Below, one piece after another: positions 1 to 7,418 of a stretch of DNA of 64,000 nucleotides; the stretch's first letter is position 1; the number at the start of each line of letters is the position of its first letter. The stretch comes from Paenibacillus borealis. Its GTDB lineage: Bacteria; Bacillota; Bacilli; Paenibacillales; Paenibacillaceae. The notes beneath the pieces were generated by a model. The model saw nothing but the letters and a program-made list of their open reading frames with translations. It was not told the origin of the DNA and did not search any database. The stretch is taken from contig NZ_CP009285.1 in NCBI RefSeq assembly GCF_000758665.1, positions 2,976,001 to 3,040,000 on the forward strand, read 5' to 3'. The translations under genes were made by a program, and so were the position numbers.

Positions 1-45
1 CCAAGTCCAGCTGGTAGACCGTTAACTTCATAGATACTCTCTGCC

Positions 46-94
46 GCAAGACGGCTGGTTCTCTGGGATACAGGGGATCAGCCGTTTTGCCATA
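46..94 (+). terminator. Hairpin, probable terminator of the gene upstream of the window
   Basis: A 12-base stem (46-57 with 79-90, G-U pairs allowed) encloses a 21-base loop, and the right arm ends in a short T run. No gene is visible in the first 128 bases, so this most likely ends a transcript entering from the left. Confidence 0.5.
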
Positions 95-173
95 TACTTA
101 GACTTTGCCTGATGCAGCGGAGTGAATTATGATAGAGGGAAAAGGATATTTCGCAGCTGAGGGAGGCTTCTTA

Positions 174-593
174 ATGAGCTATACCGATACTTTTATCCGT
201 GTTGCCGAAGATTGCCCGGCAGAAATTGGCGTATCCCCGGTCTCGGGACGTCCGCATCCGCCTGCTCATGTCATTCAATACAATCTGCTGGCAGGTGCTC
301 CTTACCAATATAACCATGAAGAACTGCTGTATCAGGTGCATGTGCGGCACAAAGGAATTTCAGAAGAAGAGCGGGACTCGCGCCGGGAAGAGATCTGGGC
401 AGAGCTGTTCTCGAAGAGTCATCCTTGCCTGCGGGCCTCGATGCTGCCCAAGAAGTACGGCTGGGGAATCCATTATGATGCAGAGGGCAAGATCGCCTTA
501 TACGCTAAAGAATCTCCGGAATATGATTACTATACTTCCAGCGAAGAGGCCGGAGTGAAGCTGCTGAATGCTATGCGCAGTAAGCGCCGCTGA
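174..593 (+). CDS. DUF6157 family protein
   Basis: A 139-residue soluble protein that fits the DUF6157 family, which has no known function. It opens with the family signature SYTDTFIRVAEDCP and carries the conserved QYNLL..PY and CLRAS.LPKKYGWGIH blocks, ending in AMRSKRR. The start is the ATG at 174 because GGGAGG lies 7-12 bases upstream; an in-frame ATG at 129 would add 15 unconserved residues with no ribosome-binding site. No signal peptide or membrane segment is seen. It is separated by 43 bases from the methyltransferase and may be cotranscribed with it. The function cannot be inferred. Confidence 0.85.
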   Translation: MSYTDTFIRVAEDCPAEIGVSPVSGRPHPPAHVIQYNLLAGAPYQYNHEELLYQVHVRHKGISEEERDSRREEIWAELFSKSHPCLRASMLPKKYGWGIHYDAEGKIALYAKESPEYDYYTSSEEAGVKLLNAMRSKRR

Positions 594-636
594 GCAGGGG
601 GGGCATATCCATATATCATAGAAAGAAGGAAGCGGT

Positions 637-1260
637 ATGTCACAGTATTGGAGTCAGCGCTTTGCCAGGGAAGGGATGATCTGGGGGAGCCGGCCCAGTC
701 CGTCCGCCGGGTGGGCCAAACAGAGGTTTATGGAAGACGGGGCGTCTTCCGTCCTGGTTCCGGGTGCCGGTTACGGGCGGAACACCAAAGTGTTTGCCCC
801 CGAATTTACCGTTTATGGCATAGAATTAAGTGAAGCCGCGCTGGAGCTGGCCGCAGAATGGGATCCCGGGACAACCTTTATCGCCGGATCTGCTCTGCAG
901 CCGCAGCTTGTACATCCGGTCGATGCCGTGTATTGCTATGACGTACTGCATCTATTCCTGGCGGATGACCGCCGTAGGCTGATCGATGCGTGTCTTGAGC
1001 AGGTGCGCTCTGGAGGGCTGCTCTATTTCACCAGCTTCTCCGATGAAGATCCTAATTATGGCTGCGGAACAGAGCTTGAACCGGGCACTTATGAATATAA
1101 GGCAGATAAGTATGCCCACTTTTTCAGCGACGGCGATTTGAGAGGGCATTTTGCCGGGAATGAGATTCTGGAGACGGGTTCATTTACCGAGTCACTGAAG
1201 AATCCGCAGGGCGGAACCCATGAATACATACTGAGATACATCCTTGCACGCAAAAAATAA
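637..1260 (+). CDS. Class I SAM-dependent methyltransferase (TPMT-like)
   Basis: A 207-residue cytoplasmic enzyme with a Rossmann-type SAM-binding fold. Motif I is VLVPGAGYGRNT near residues 39-50, followed by the acidic strand end YGIELS and a motif-II-like DAVYCYDVLHLF near residues 92-103. The N-terminal YWSQRF...WG resembles thiopurine-methyltransferase-like and TehB-like small methyltransferases. The substrate is unknown. The start ATG is preceded by GAAGGAAG. A hairpin terminator follows the stop codon. Confidence 0.8.
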   Translation: MSQYWSQRFAREGMIWGSRPSPSAGWAKQRFMEDGASSVLVPGAGYGRNTKVFAPEFTVYGIELSEAALELAAEWDPGTTFIAGSALQPQLVHPVDAVYCYDVLHLFLADDRRRLIDACLEQVRSGGLLYFTSFSDEDPNYGCGTELEPGTYEYKADKYAHFFSDGDLRGHFAGNEILETGSFTESLKNPQGGTHEYILRYILARKK

Positions 1261-1285
1261 ACAGGTGCAGGAGCGCAGCATCAAG

Positions 1286-1320
1286 AGGCCCTTCTCTGAG
1301 GATGAGAAGGGCCTTATTCA
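1286..1320 (+). terminator. Rho-independent-like hairpin after the methyltransferase
   Basis: A perfect 11-base stem (1286-1296 with 1304-1314) and 7-base loop, followed by a weak T-rich tail. It sits between convergent genes and may serve both strands. Confidence 0.65.
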
Positions 1321-1342
1321 GACGTTTATTTAGGCGGTTACA

Positions 1343-1927
1343 CTAGTGAAGCTCACAATCGGCGAATAGGATATGGCGTGGAATCCGGAAGAAATTCTCG
1401 GCTTTCTCCTGCAGCGCCAGCGTAGGCAGATGGCATTGGTGCAGCCACTTGCGGAAAGTGCCGGGATGAACACCGATCCAGATGCTGACATCGGTTACCG
1501 AGAAGTCATAAACCATGCAGAGTCCGGTCAGAATAGCATTGCTTTGCGGTGAACGGGCAGTCGTTCTTTTCATGAAACGGGACGGGGTCGGCTGGCACAC
1601 AATCGGACTCTGCCGCAGAAGGGCTTCATTGAACAAGATGTGGGGGGGATAGCCGAGCAGACGGCAGACCTTGTCCAGATTAGTTCTGGAGGGAATGCGG
1701 CCTTCATACACCCATGCGCTTACGCTGCGGGAGGAAACGGAGAGCTCTTCTGCAAGCCTGGAGAGCTTCATGTCCTTAGCCATCAGAATAGCCAGCAGAA
1801 CGCGGTTGCGGATCTGGCTGCGCTTTGGCCGGCGGAATCTTTTGACCCGTACGCCTTGTCCAAGATATTTGCGGTTGATCAGAGACCAGGCCTGAATTTT
1901 ATGTGGTTCTTGCTGATTCTTAGGCAT
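1343..1927 (-). CDS. Tandem helix-turn-helix DNA-binding protein
   Basis: A 194-residue protein with two helix-turn-helix segments. The first (about residues 40-100) has the XRE-like pattern LAEELSVSSRSVSAWVYEGRIPS followed by a LLGYPPHILF stretch. The second (about residues 132-185) repeats the layout with SVTDVSIWIGVHPGTFRKWL and ends in IPRHILF. This internal symmetry suggests duplication of one HTH plus its trailing helix. A basic N-terminal tail (residues 14-45) could contact DNA. CGGAGG lies 5 bases before the ATG. No ligand domain is seen. The target is unknown. Confidence 0.7.
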   Translation of the reverse strand: MPKNQQEPHKIQAWSLINRKYLGQGVRVKRFRRPKRSQIRNRVLLAILMAKDMKLSRLAEELSVSSRSVSAWVYEGRIPSRTNLDKVCRLLGYPPHILFNEALLRQSPIVCQPTPSRFMKRTTARSPQSNAILTGLCMVYDFSVTDVSIWIGVHPGTFRKWLHQCHLPTLALQEKAENFFRIPRHILFADCELH

Positions 1928-2126
1928 AATTCCTCCGATATACTGAATTAATGAAGTGGTAATTCTTCTAGTTTAACTGTATATGACTTTAACATTACAC
2001 TAAGGCTTTCGTCCAGATCAAATGCCTCCGATTCCGGCAGCGTGAAGTTTCTTTCAGTAATGCTGCTGTTTATGATATATTTTTAGTAATCAAATTTACA
2101 TTAATCATGAGCTGGGAGCGGGATAG

Positions 2127-2414
2127 ATGATCAAGCATATTGTATTTTTCAAATTAAAGGACCGGTCACCGGACAAAGTACAAGAGACTGTAGCCGTACT
2201 CCGCAATATGGAAGGAAGAATTCCGCAGCTTATTTCTATTGAAGTCGGGGCCGATCTGATTCACTCCGAGCGTTCGTTTGACATTGCCCTGGTCACGGTT
2301 GTAGCGTCCATGGAAGATTTACAGGCTTATCAGGTCCATCCGGCACACAAGGAAGTTATCGCTCATATTAACGAGGTCAAGGATGTTTCTGTGGCAGTGG
2401 ATTACGAGATTTAG
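2127..2414 (+). CDS. Dabb family (stress-responsive A/B barrel) protein
   Basis: A 95-residue single-domain protein. It begins IKHIVFFKLKD, shows the family central stretch SFDIALVTVVASMEDLQAYQVHPAHKEV (in parts), and ends in VAVDYEI. This is the dimeric ferredoxin-like Dabb fold. Members include stress-induced proteins and a few cyclases, so no reaction can be assigned. GGGAGCGGG precedes the ATG. It is followed 56 bases later by a small membrane ORF on the same strand. Confidence 0.85.
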   Translation: MIKHIVFFKLKDRSPDKVQETVAVLRNMEGRIPQLISIEVGADLIHSERSFDIALVTVVASMEDLQAYQVHPAHKEVIAHINEVKDVSVAVDYEI

Positions 2415-2470
2415 GGCGGCAATGGATCTGCAAGGCTGGAACCCATTAAGTACGGAAAGCGGTGAAGGTT

Positions 2471-2581
2471 ATGCGTGAGCTTGAGTATCCGATGGAAGCG
2501 TTAACGTATCTGGTTGTTTTTTTGGCGGCTTGCTTCATTATGCTGTTCTGGCTGAAGCGCCGGGGCAAACGCGGGAAGTAG
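2471..2581 (+). CDS. Small single-pass membrane protein (36 residues)
   Basis: A short ORF between Dabb and DUF86: an acidic N-terminus (RELEYPMEAL), one hydrophobic segment of about 17 residues (LVVFLAACFIMLFWL) and a strongly basic tail (KRRGKRGK). GTGAAGG lies 5-11 bases before the ATG. The positive-inside rule predicts an N-out, C-in orientation. No homologue is recognised. It could be chance, but the RBS, the membrane helix with basic flank and the same-strand placement support a real gene. Confidence 0.4.
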   Translation: MRELEYPMEALTYLVVFLAACFIMLFWLKRRGKRGK

Positions 2582-2630
2582 CGGCAGTTCTTGAATAGAA
2601 GATTAAATTACCGAGGGTGGAGGGTCAGCA

Positions 2631-3071
2631 GTGTATTATGTCAACCGGAAGCAAATTGAAACCATACTTGAACAAATCCCTGATCTGAATGACGGTCTCC
2701 GGCACGCGGCTTCTTCCTGGGATGGCGGTACGATACTAGGTCTTGTACAGGAACGCTGCCTGCATCTGGCGGTCGAAGTGGTTACGGATGTGGGCAGCTG
2801 CCTGATCGACGGGTTTATTATGCGGGATGCCGGAAGCTATGAAGATATTATTTCCATTATTCATGAGGAAAAGGTGCTGGGAGACAGCGTGATCTATCCT
2901 GACCTGACCTCACTGGTAGCCCTGCGTAAGCCGCTGGTCCAGGACTATTACGTGTGGGAACGGAAGGCGCTGCATCCGCTGACGCTGGTGCTGCCAAGTG
3001 TGCTGGAACAGTTCGCCTCCGAGGTGCGCGGTTATCTGGACAGGGAGCTGGGAATTGAAGTAACGGGGTAA
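2631..3071 (+). CDS. DUF86 (HepT/YutE-like) protein with altered catalytic motif
   Basis: A 146-residue all-helical protein of the DUF86/HepT family. Conserved features are MYYVNRKQIE at the start, the helix AVEVVTDVGSCLID and the SYEDIISIIHEE segment. HepT toxins carry an R-x4-H-x-Y motif used by the RNase-type enzymes. Here the matching segment near residue 100 is RKPLVQDYY, with Gln in the His position. No MNT nucleotidyltransferase antitoxin gene is adjacent, so this looks like the solitary YutE-type branch and not a toxin pair. The start is GTG at 2631, with GGTGGAGGG upstream. Confidence 0.75.
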   Translation: MYYVNRKQIETILEQIPDLNDGLRHAASSWDGGTILGLVQERCLHLAVEVVTDVGSCLIDGFIMRDAGSYEDIISIIHEEKVLGDSVIYPDLTSLVALRKPLVQDYYVWERKALHPLTLVLPSVLEQFASEVRGYLDRELGIEVTG

Positions 3072-3110
3072 GCTGGCCCGTATGTAGTCAGACAGAAAGG
3101 AGGTCCTTTT

Positions 3111-3776
3111 ATGGCGAAGAAGGGTCAGGAAAGCGGTTCGACAAGGCGGATGATTATGACGCTGCTGAAGATGAAAGGGCCGCTGACAATCGGCGCTCTG
3201 GCGGAGGAACTGGGAATAACGGAAATGGGTGTCCGCCGCCATGTGCTTCAACTGGAGCAGGAGTCGCTTGCCAAGACCAAGGTGGTACGCCAGGCCATGG
3301 GACGTCCTATGCATGTATATTCGCTCACCGAGCGGGCGGAAGATCATTTTCCCAAAAGCTATCACAATCTGGCGCTGGAGCTGCTGCGGGAGCTGGATCA
3401 CGGGAGCGGGCTGGATGCGGTTAATGTGCTTTTCGAAGGCCGCAGGCGGCGTATGCTTGCCCAGTACACCCCGATGATGCAGAACCGCGATCTGGAGCAG
3501 CGTGTTGCCGAGCTGTCAGCGATTCAGAATGCCGGAGGGTATATGGCCGAATGGAGTAAGGAGGAGGACGGTTCGTATGTGATGCGGGAATATAACTGTC
3601 CGATCCGCCAGGTCGCTACCCAGTACCGCAAGGCTTGCCAATGTGAGCAGCATTTATTCGAGGAATTGCTGGATGCGAAGGTCACCCGCAGTGAATGTAT
3701 GGCGGAAGGCGGACAATGCTGCCGTTATGCGATCACTCCGGTCAAAAAGGAGAAAACTTCGGAAAACTCCAAATGA
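3111..3776 (+). CDS. SufR-like winged-helix transcriptional regulator with C-terminal cysteines
   Basis: A 221-residue protein. The N-terminal winged helix (about residues 11-75) contains LTIGALAEELGITEMGVRRH followed by the wing GRPMHVYSLTE, as in DeoR/ArsR-type SufR proteins. The C-terminal half has a cysteine cluster starting NCPIRQVATQYRKAC (C-x12-C as in SufR), then CEQHLFEELL, SEC and QCC. SufR binds an Fe-S cluster through such cysteines and represses the suf operon. The later spacing differs from cyanobacterial SufR, so cluster binding is inference. A perfect AAAGGAGGT precedes the ATG. No suf genes are nearby. Confidence 0.7.
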   Translation: MAKKGQESGSTRRMIMTLLKMKGPLTIGALAEELGITEMGVRRHVLQLEQESLAKTKVVRQAMGRPMHVYSLTERAEDHFPKSYHNLALELLRELDHGSGLDAVNVLFEGRRRRMLAQYTPMMQNRDLEQRVAELSAIQNAGGYMAEWSKEEDGSYVMREYNCPIRQVATQYRKACQCEQHLFEELLDAKVTRSECMAEGGQCCRYAITPVKKEKTSENSK

Positions 3777-3874
3777 TCAGTCACAGGACAAACTCTCTAT
3801 GCTTATGATATACCAGAACTAGGCGATCGCCCGGGCGGCCGGGCAGAGGCACTTTGAATCCAAAGGAGAGATTG

Positions 3875-4354
3875 ATGATGAAAAAGGATACCAAAAGCTT
3901 GCTCTGGGGTGTGCTTGCCGGCAGTGTGGTCGGAACGGTGACAGCTTTGCTGTTCGCTCCTAAACCGGGTAAGGAACTGCGCAAGGATATTGCCGAAGGA
4001 ACGACTGAAGCGATCGATAAGGTACAGGAAATCGCCGGTCAGGCCAGTGAGAAGACTACAGAGATCTATGGCAAGGCTAAAGAAGCTGTAGTATCAGTCG
4101 TCAGCGAAGTCAAAGAGTGGAGCAAAGCCGCCACGGATGCATTTGAAGAAGCTGAAACGGCTACCGTAAGCGGAATTGCCGAAGAGGTTGTGGAAGTCAC
4201 TGATGCGGTGGAAGCTGTACGGGACGAGGTAGCTGCTTATGAAGCGGCAGAGGAAGCGGCAGTGGTTGAAGCTGAAATCGAAGCTGTGACAGGTACAGAT
4301 ACTGCTGTAGCTATAGCGATCGAGGATGGCAAAAACGCAGAGAAGCTGTCCTAA
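3875..4354 (+). CDS. YtxH domain-containing protein
   Basis: A 159-residue protein with the YtxH pattern: one glycine-rich N-terminal hydrophobic segment (LLWGVLAGSVVGTVTALLFAP, residues about 8-28) followed at once by KPGKELRKDI. The rest is a long helical, Ala/Glu/Val-rich tail (residues 60-155) that looks like an extended amphipathic or coiled-coil stretch. YtxH proteins belong to the general stress regulons of bacilli; their function is unclear. The start ATG (3875 or 3878) follows AAAGGAGAG. A terminator lies just downstream. Confidence 0.8.
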   Translation: MMKKDTKSLLWGVLAGSVVGTVTALLFAPKPGKELRKDIAEGTTEAIDKVQEIAGQASEKTTEIYGKAKEAVVSVVSEVKEWSKAATDAFEEAETATVSGIAEEVVEVTDAVEAVRDEVAAYEAAEEAAVVEAEIEAVTGTDTAVAIAIEDGKNAEKLS

Positions 4355-4370
4355 TCTTTATTTAAGAGAG

Positions 4371-4408
4371 AAGCCGTTTTCCGCCGGCCAGGCGGGAGGC
4401 GGCTTTTG
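4371..4408 (+). terminator. Terminator after ytxH-like gene
   Basis: Two stacked stems, 4371-4376 with 4400-4405 and 4381-4385 with 4391-4395, followed by TTTTG. Confidence 0.6.
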
Positions 4409-4615
4409 CCGTTCAAATATAGGAATGTATATGTTTCACACGATAACTTATGCTTTTGCCCGCCAGGTCTTGCCCCGGCCCGGGACTGCTCCCTGATGAA
4501 TCCCTTACTTGAACTAAGCCCGTAAATGGGGTATTATCTGCAATTGGGGCTGAAATCCTGGTACACTTTATTCCAGCCTTACATAAGCTACACAAAACAA
4601 GTTAAAGGATGCGGT

Positions 4616-5428
4616 GTGTTCGTGCAGCAAGCAATAGCTATATTAGACTCAGGTGTGGGAGGATTGACCGTTGTCAAGGAAGTGATGCGACAGCTCCCGA
4701 GGGAGAAAATCATCTATTTCGGTGACACGGCGAGAGCCCCGTACGGACCGCGTTCGACTGAGGAAGTGAAATTGTTCACTGAACAAATCGTGGACTACTT
4801 AATTCAATTTAATCCTAAAATGATCGTTATTGCCTGCAATACAGCAACAGCGGCAGCTCTTGATTATATCTCCGCCAAGGTAGCCATTCCTGTGATCGGA
4901 GTGATTCACCCCGGTGCCCGCGCAGCAATCAGCGCAACCAAGAATGGCCAGGTCGGCGTCATCGGCACCATCGGTACGATCAAAAGCGGAGCGTATACGG
5001 CGGCGCTGAAGCAGCTGTCCCCGTTTGTCCAGGTGGTCAGCCAGGCCTGCCCGGCGCTTGTCCCCTATGTAGAACAGGGATTATTCCGCTCGGAGGAGAG
5101 CCACCTTGCCGTAGCAGAGTCGCTGAACGGCATCAAATACGAGCCGATTGATACTCTGATTCTGGGCTGTACCCATTATCCTTTCCTGGTCGAGCCGATT
5201 GGTAAAGTAATGGGGCCGGGAGTCAAGCTGATCAGCTCGGCAGACGAGACGGCACGGGAGATCAGCACCATTCTGTATGACAAAGGCCAGCTGGCGCGCG
5301 GGGATGAAAGCCCGATCCACCAATTCTTCTGCAGCGGCGATGCTGAGATGTTCCAGCGGATTGCCCGTGACTGGCTTGGCGAGCAGATCAGCCGTACACC
5401 TGTGGTATGGCAGGTATCCTCGATGTAG
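4616..5428 (+). CDS. murI: Glutamate racemase
   Basis: A 270-residue cytoplasmic enzyme that interconverts L- and D-glutamate for peptidoglycan. It contains IAILDSGVGGLTVVKEV, the phosphate-loop-like FGDTARAPYG, the first catalytic Cys in IACNTATAAA (about Cys74) and the second in LGCTHYPFL (about Cys185). The length matches the family. The start is taken as GTG at 4616, with AAAGGA 6 bases upstream; an in-frame ATG at 4526 would add 30 residues and lacks an RBS. A strong terminator follows, so the gene appears monocistronic or last in its unit. Confidence 0.93.
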   Translation: MFVQQAIAILDSGVGGLTVVKEVMRQLPREKIIYFGDTARAPYGPRSTEEVKLFTEQIVDYLIQFNPKMIVIACNTATAAALDYISAKVAIPVIGVIHPGARAAISATKNGQVGVIGTIGTIKSGAYTAALKQLSPFVQVVSQACPALVPYVEQGLFRSEESHLAVAESLNGIKYEPIDTLILGCTHYPFLVEPIGKVMGPGVKLISSADETAREISTILYDKGQLARGDESPIHQFFCSGDAEMFQRIARDWLGEQISRTPVVWQVSSM

Positions 5429-5496
5429 TTTGAGATATTCTCAGTGGTGAATCGAATAGGGACAAACCCACAGGCATTACAGGGGGCGGACGCTAG

Positions 5497-5524
5497 AGCC
5501 GGGAGCGGGATTCCCGGCTTTTTG
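5497..5524 (+). terminator. Rho-independent terminator of murI
   Basis: A perfect 8-bp stem (5497-5504 with 5512-5519), 7-base loop and T run at 5519-5523. Confidence 0.85.
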
Positions 5525-5657
5525 TGTGCTCAAATCTTTCATGACATGGAGCTGCTGCTCATATACTAGGCTAGGGCTGTGTCCCGCCTGTATTCGCGGA
5601 GAGACCCGGACAGGCTGGAGGGGACGGCGGCTCAAGAGGGCCGGGAGGATGAGACAT

Positions 5658-6866
5658 ATGCAGCAATATATTGCCCGCAGGGGAGATACAGTAAGCCGTA
5701 TAGCCGCAAGACACGGACTGACACCGGAGCATGTCATTCAAGGGAATCCATGGGCTGGAAGCCAGCCTTATTTATATCCGGGGCAGGTGCTGTTCCTGCC
5801 GTCTGCTCCGCGTAAGCGTTATGCGGTGCAGGAAGGGGACGATGTACACAGCATAGCGTCCCTGTTCGGTGTGGAGATTGACGAACTGGAAATGCTGAAT
5901 CCGGGGGTAAGCTCGGGGCGTATATGCCTGCCGGGTAAGGTGCTTGTGATTCCGGCCGCTTCACGCCGTGAGGAAGTCTATCTGCGCGGGGAATACGGAC
6001 CGGCTGATGTGGAGGCGGATACCGTCAGGCTGACAAGTAAATATCCTTTTGTCAGCACAGAGGTCATCGGCACCAGCGTACTCGGCAAGCCAATCACTCT
6101 GCTGCGGATTGGCAGTGGTCCAAGGCATCTGCATGTGAATGGCGCGCTGCATGCCAACGAATGGCTGACAGCGCCAGCACTGATGCGCTTCATCGAAGAG
6201 TATGCGTCAGCCTTTGCTTCCGGCAGTGCATGGCATAGTCATCAGCCGGCGGACTGGCACCGGGACTGGACGCTATGGGCCGTGCCGATGGCGAATCCCG
6301 ATGGCGTCGAGCTGGTGCAGGAAGGTGCGCTGCCGGAGCATCCCTATTACGATGCGCTGATGAAGTGGAACAGCGGCAGGCGCAGCTTCCGCCACTGGAA
6401 GGCCAACATCCGGGGCGTCGATCTGGGCGACCAGTTCCCGGCCCACTGGGAAGAGGAGCGTGACCGGCGGCAGGTTCCCGGTCCGGCGCCGCGGGATTAC
6501 AGCGGGCATGCGCCGCTCTGTGAGCCGGAGGCCGCGGCGCTGGCTGCTCTGGCGGAGCGGATTCCCGGCGATGCTGCCGTATCCCTGCACAGCCAGGGTG
6601 CAGAGATTTACTGGAACTACCGGGGCTATGAGCCGCCGGAGAGTAAGCGGTGGGCAGCGGCGCTCGCGGCAGTGAGCGGCTACCGGGCAGTCGAGCTGAC
6701 CGGCAGCGATGCCGGGTACAAAGACTGGTTCATCCAGCGCTTCCGCAAGCCGGGATTCACCGTAGAGCTGGGCCTGGGCAAGAATCCGCTGCCTGCGGCT
6801 GATTTTGAGGATATGGCCCTGGAGACCGGACTTATCCTCGGGGCGATACTCTCAAATTTGAAATAA
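5658..6866 (+). CDS. LysM-M14 gamma-D-glutamyl-L-diamino-acid endopeptidase I-like protein
   Basis: A 402-residue protein with two N-terminal LysM peptidoglycan-binding domains (about residues 1-47 and 50-97; YIARRGDTVSRIAARHGLTP and YAVQEGDDVHSIASLFGV) and a C-terminal M14 zinc carboxypeptidase-like domain. Zinc ligands are visible as HANEW (H-x2-E) and the His of SLHSQGAE, with the catalytic Glu in FTVELGLG. The architecture equals endopeptidase I of Lysinibacillus sphaericus, which cuts gamma-D-Glu-diaminopimelate bonds. There is no signal peptide, as in the forespore or mother-cell enzymes. The ATG at 5658 is chosen because GGGAGG lies 9 bases upstream. The ECF-type promoter element begins 3 bases past the stop. 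Confidence 0.85.
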   Translation: MQQYIARRGDTVSRIAARHGLTPEHVIQGNPWAGSQPYLYPGQVLFLPSAPRKRYAVQEGDDVHSIASLFGVEIDELEMLNPGVSSGRICLPGKVLVIPAASRREEVYLRGEYGPADVEADTVRLTSKYPFVSTEVIGTSVLGKPITLLRIGSGPRHLHVNGALHANEWLTAPALMRFIEEYASAFASGSAWHSHQPADWHRDWTLWAVPMANPDGVELVQEGALPEHPYYDALMKWNSGRRSFRHWKANIRGVDLGDQFPAHWEEERDRRQVPGPAPRDYSGHAPLCEPEAAALAALAERIPGDAAVSLHSQGAEIYWNYRGYEPPESKRWAAALAAVSGYRAVELTGSDAGYKDWFIQRFRKPGFTVELGLGKNPLPAADFEDMALETGLILGAILSNLK

Positions 6867-6869
6867 TAA

Positions 6870-6895
6870 TGAAACAATGTCTGCAAATTTGCGTA
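6870..6895 (+). promoter_or_regulatory. ECF-sigma (SigW-like) promoter, copy 1
   Basis: TGAAAC at 6870-6875 and CGTA at 6892-6895 with exactly 16 bases between. This equals the SigW consensus known from Bacillus subtilis. The spacer contains the palindrome GCAAATTTGC. A nearly identical block recurs at 20033-20058. It lies 3 bases past the M14 peptidase stop codon and immediately before a hairpin. Confidence 0.6.
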
Positions 6896-6905
6896 AGATA
6901 GCAGC

Positions 6906-6959
6906 AAAGGGCACGGCCGCAATCCTCCCTATCGAAACTTCGCGGCTGTATCCTTTTTT
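6906..6959 (+). terminator. Conserved 15-bp hairpin with T run behind ECF-like promoter, copy 1
   Basis: The stem is 6906-6920 with 6942-6956 (14 of 15 positions pair, one C-A mismatch, two G-U), the loop 21 bases, and the T run 6954-6959. It starts about where an RNA from the 6870 promoter would begin, so it may be the body of a very short RNA, an attenuator, or the terminator of the M14 gene. The same stem and loop length occur at 20069-20119. Confidence 0.6.
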
Positions 6960-6991
6960 CTTGTATTATCGGTTGGAGACAAATCTGGTCC

Positions 6992-7075
6992 ATGGACCCG
7001 TTTAATAGGCGCAATAATAAGCGCACAAAGAAATCGTTCCTTAATGAGCTGGCGGGCTGGCCCCCCGACGCTTAA
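6992..7075 (+). CDS. Possible small basic peptide (27 residues)
   Basis: A short ORF starting MDPFNRRNNKRTKKSF and ending GWPPDA, so its first half is strongly basic. A GGAG lies 14 bases upstream, farther than usual. Its 3' part overlaps the stem of the terminator at 7029-7092, and it lies 32 bases past the ECF-like promoter/hairpin element. It may be a genuine microprotein of that transcript or a chance ORF inside a structured RNA. Confidence 0.25.
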   Translation: MDPFNRRNNKRTKKSFLNELAGWPPDA

Positions 7076-7092
7076 GGGGCGGTTTCTTTTTG
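7029..7092 (+). terminator. Long-stem terminator
   Basis: A 16-bp fully paired stem with G-U pairs (7029-7044 with 7072-7087), 27-base GC-rich loop and T run from 7087. It ends whatever transcript crosses 6960-7070. Confidence 0.75.
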
Positions 7093-7115
7093 TATTGGCT
7101 GGGGAGTGTGCGGGG

Positions 7116-7314
7116 AAATGAGGAGCAGAAATGCCCCTGATTCCGCCGGAAGTGGGCTGGATGAAGAAATGAGGGGTAGAAGTGCCCCTGATTCTGCTGG
7201 AAGTGGGCTGTTGAGGTAAATGAGGAGCAGAAATGCCCCTGATTCCGCCGGAAGTGGGCTGGGTGGAGGAAATGAGGGGCAGAAATGCCCCTGATTCCGC
7301 CGGAAGTAGGCTAT
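7116..7314. repeat. Tandem repeat, about 51 bp x 4
   Basis: Copies begin at 7116, 7167, 7218 and 7270 (periods 51, 51, 52). Each contains AAATGAGG(A/G)GCAGAAATG, then CCCCTGATTCCGCCGGAAGT. The reverse-strand reading frame stays open across it only because the period is a multiple of three. No coding support was found. Confidence 0.9.
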
Positions 7315-7418
7315 TGGACGAATGAGTTAGACTATTTTTTCCGGAGAATGCAGGTTGGATAGTGGCTTGCGCAAATTTGTTGCTGTCGATACTGGGACGG
7401 GTGCTCATTAATGGAATT

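Noticed and set aside
199..558. 119-codon ORF in another frame inside the DUF6157 gene
   Set aside because: It overlaps a well-supported gene and has no RBS.
2631..3071. HepT/MNT toxin-antitoxin pair
   Set aside because: There is no MNT nucleotidyltransferase next to it, and the catalytic His is replaced.
6869..6902. Ten-codon ORF (MKQCLQICVR) present in copy 1 and, with two changes, in copy 2 (MKRSLQICVR)
   Set aside because: No ribosome-binding site at either copy, and the bases coincide with an ECF promoter. The promoter explanation covers the conservation better.
6929..7408. 159-codon reverse-strand ORF with repeated QPTSGGIRGISAPH units
   Set aside because: It exists because the 51-bp tandem repeat keeps one frame open. 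It crosses a terminator on the other strand, has no RBS and resembles no family.
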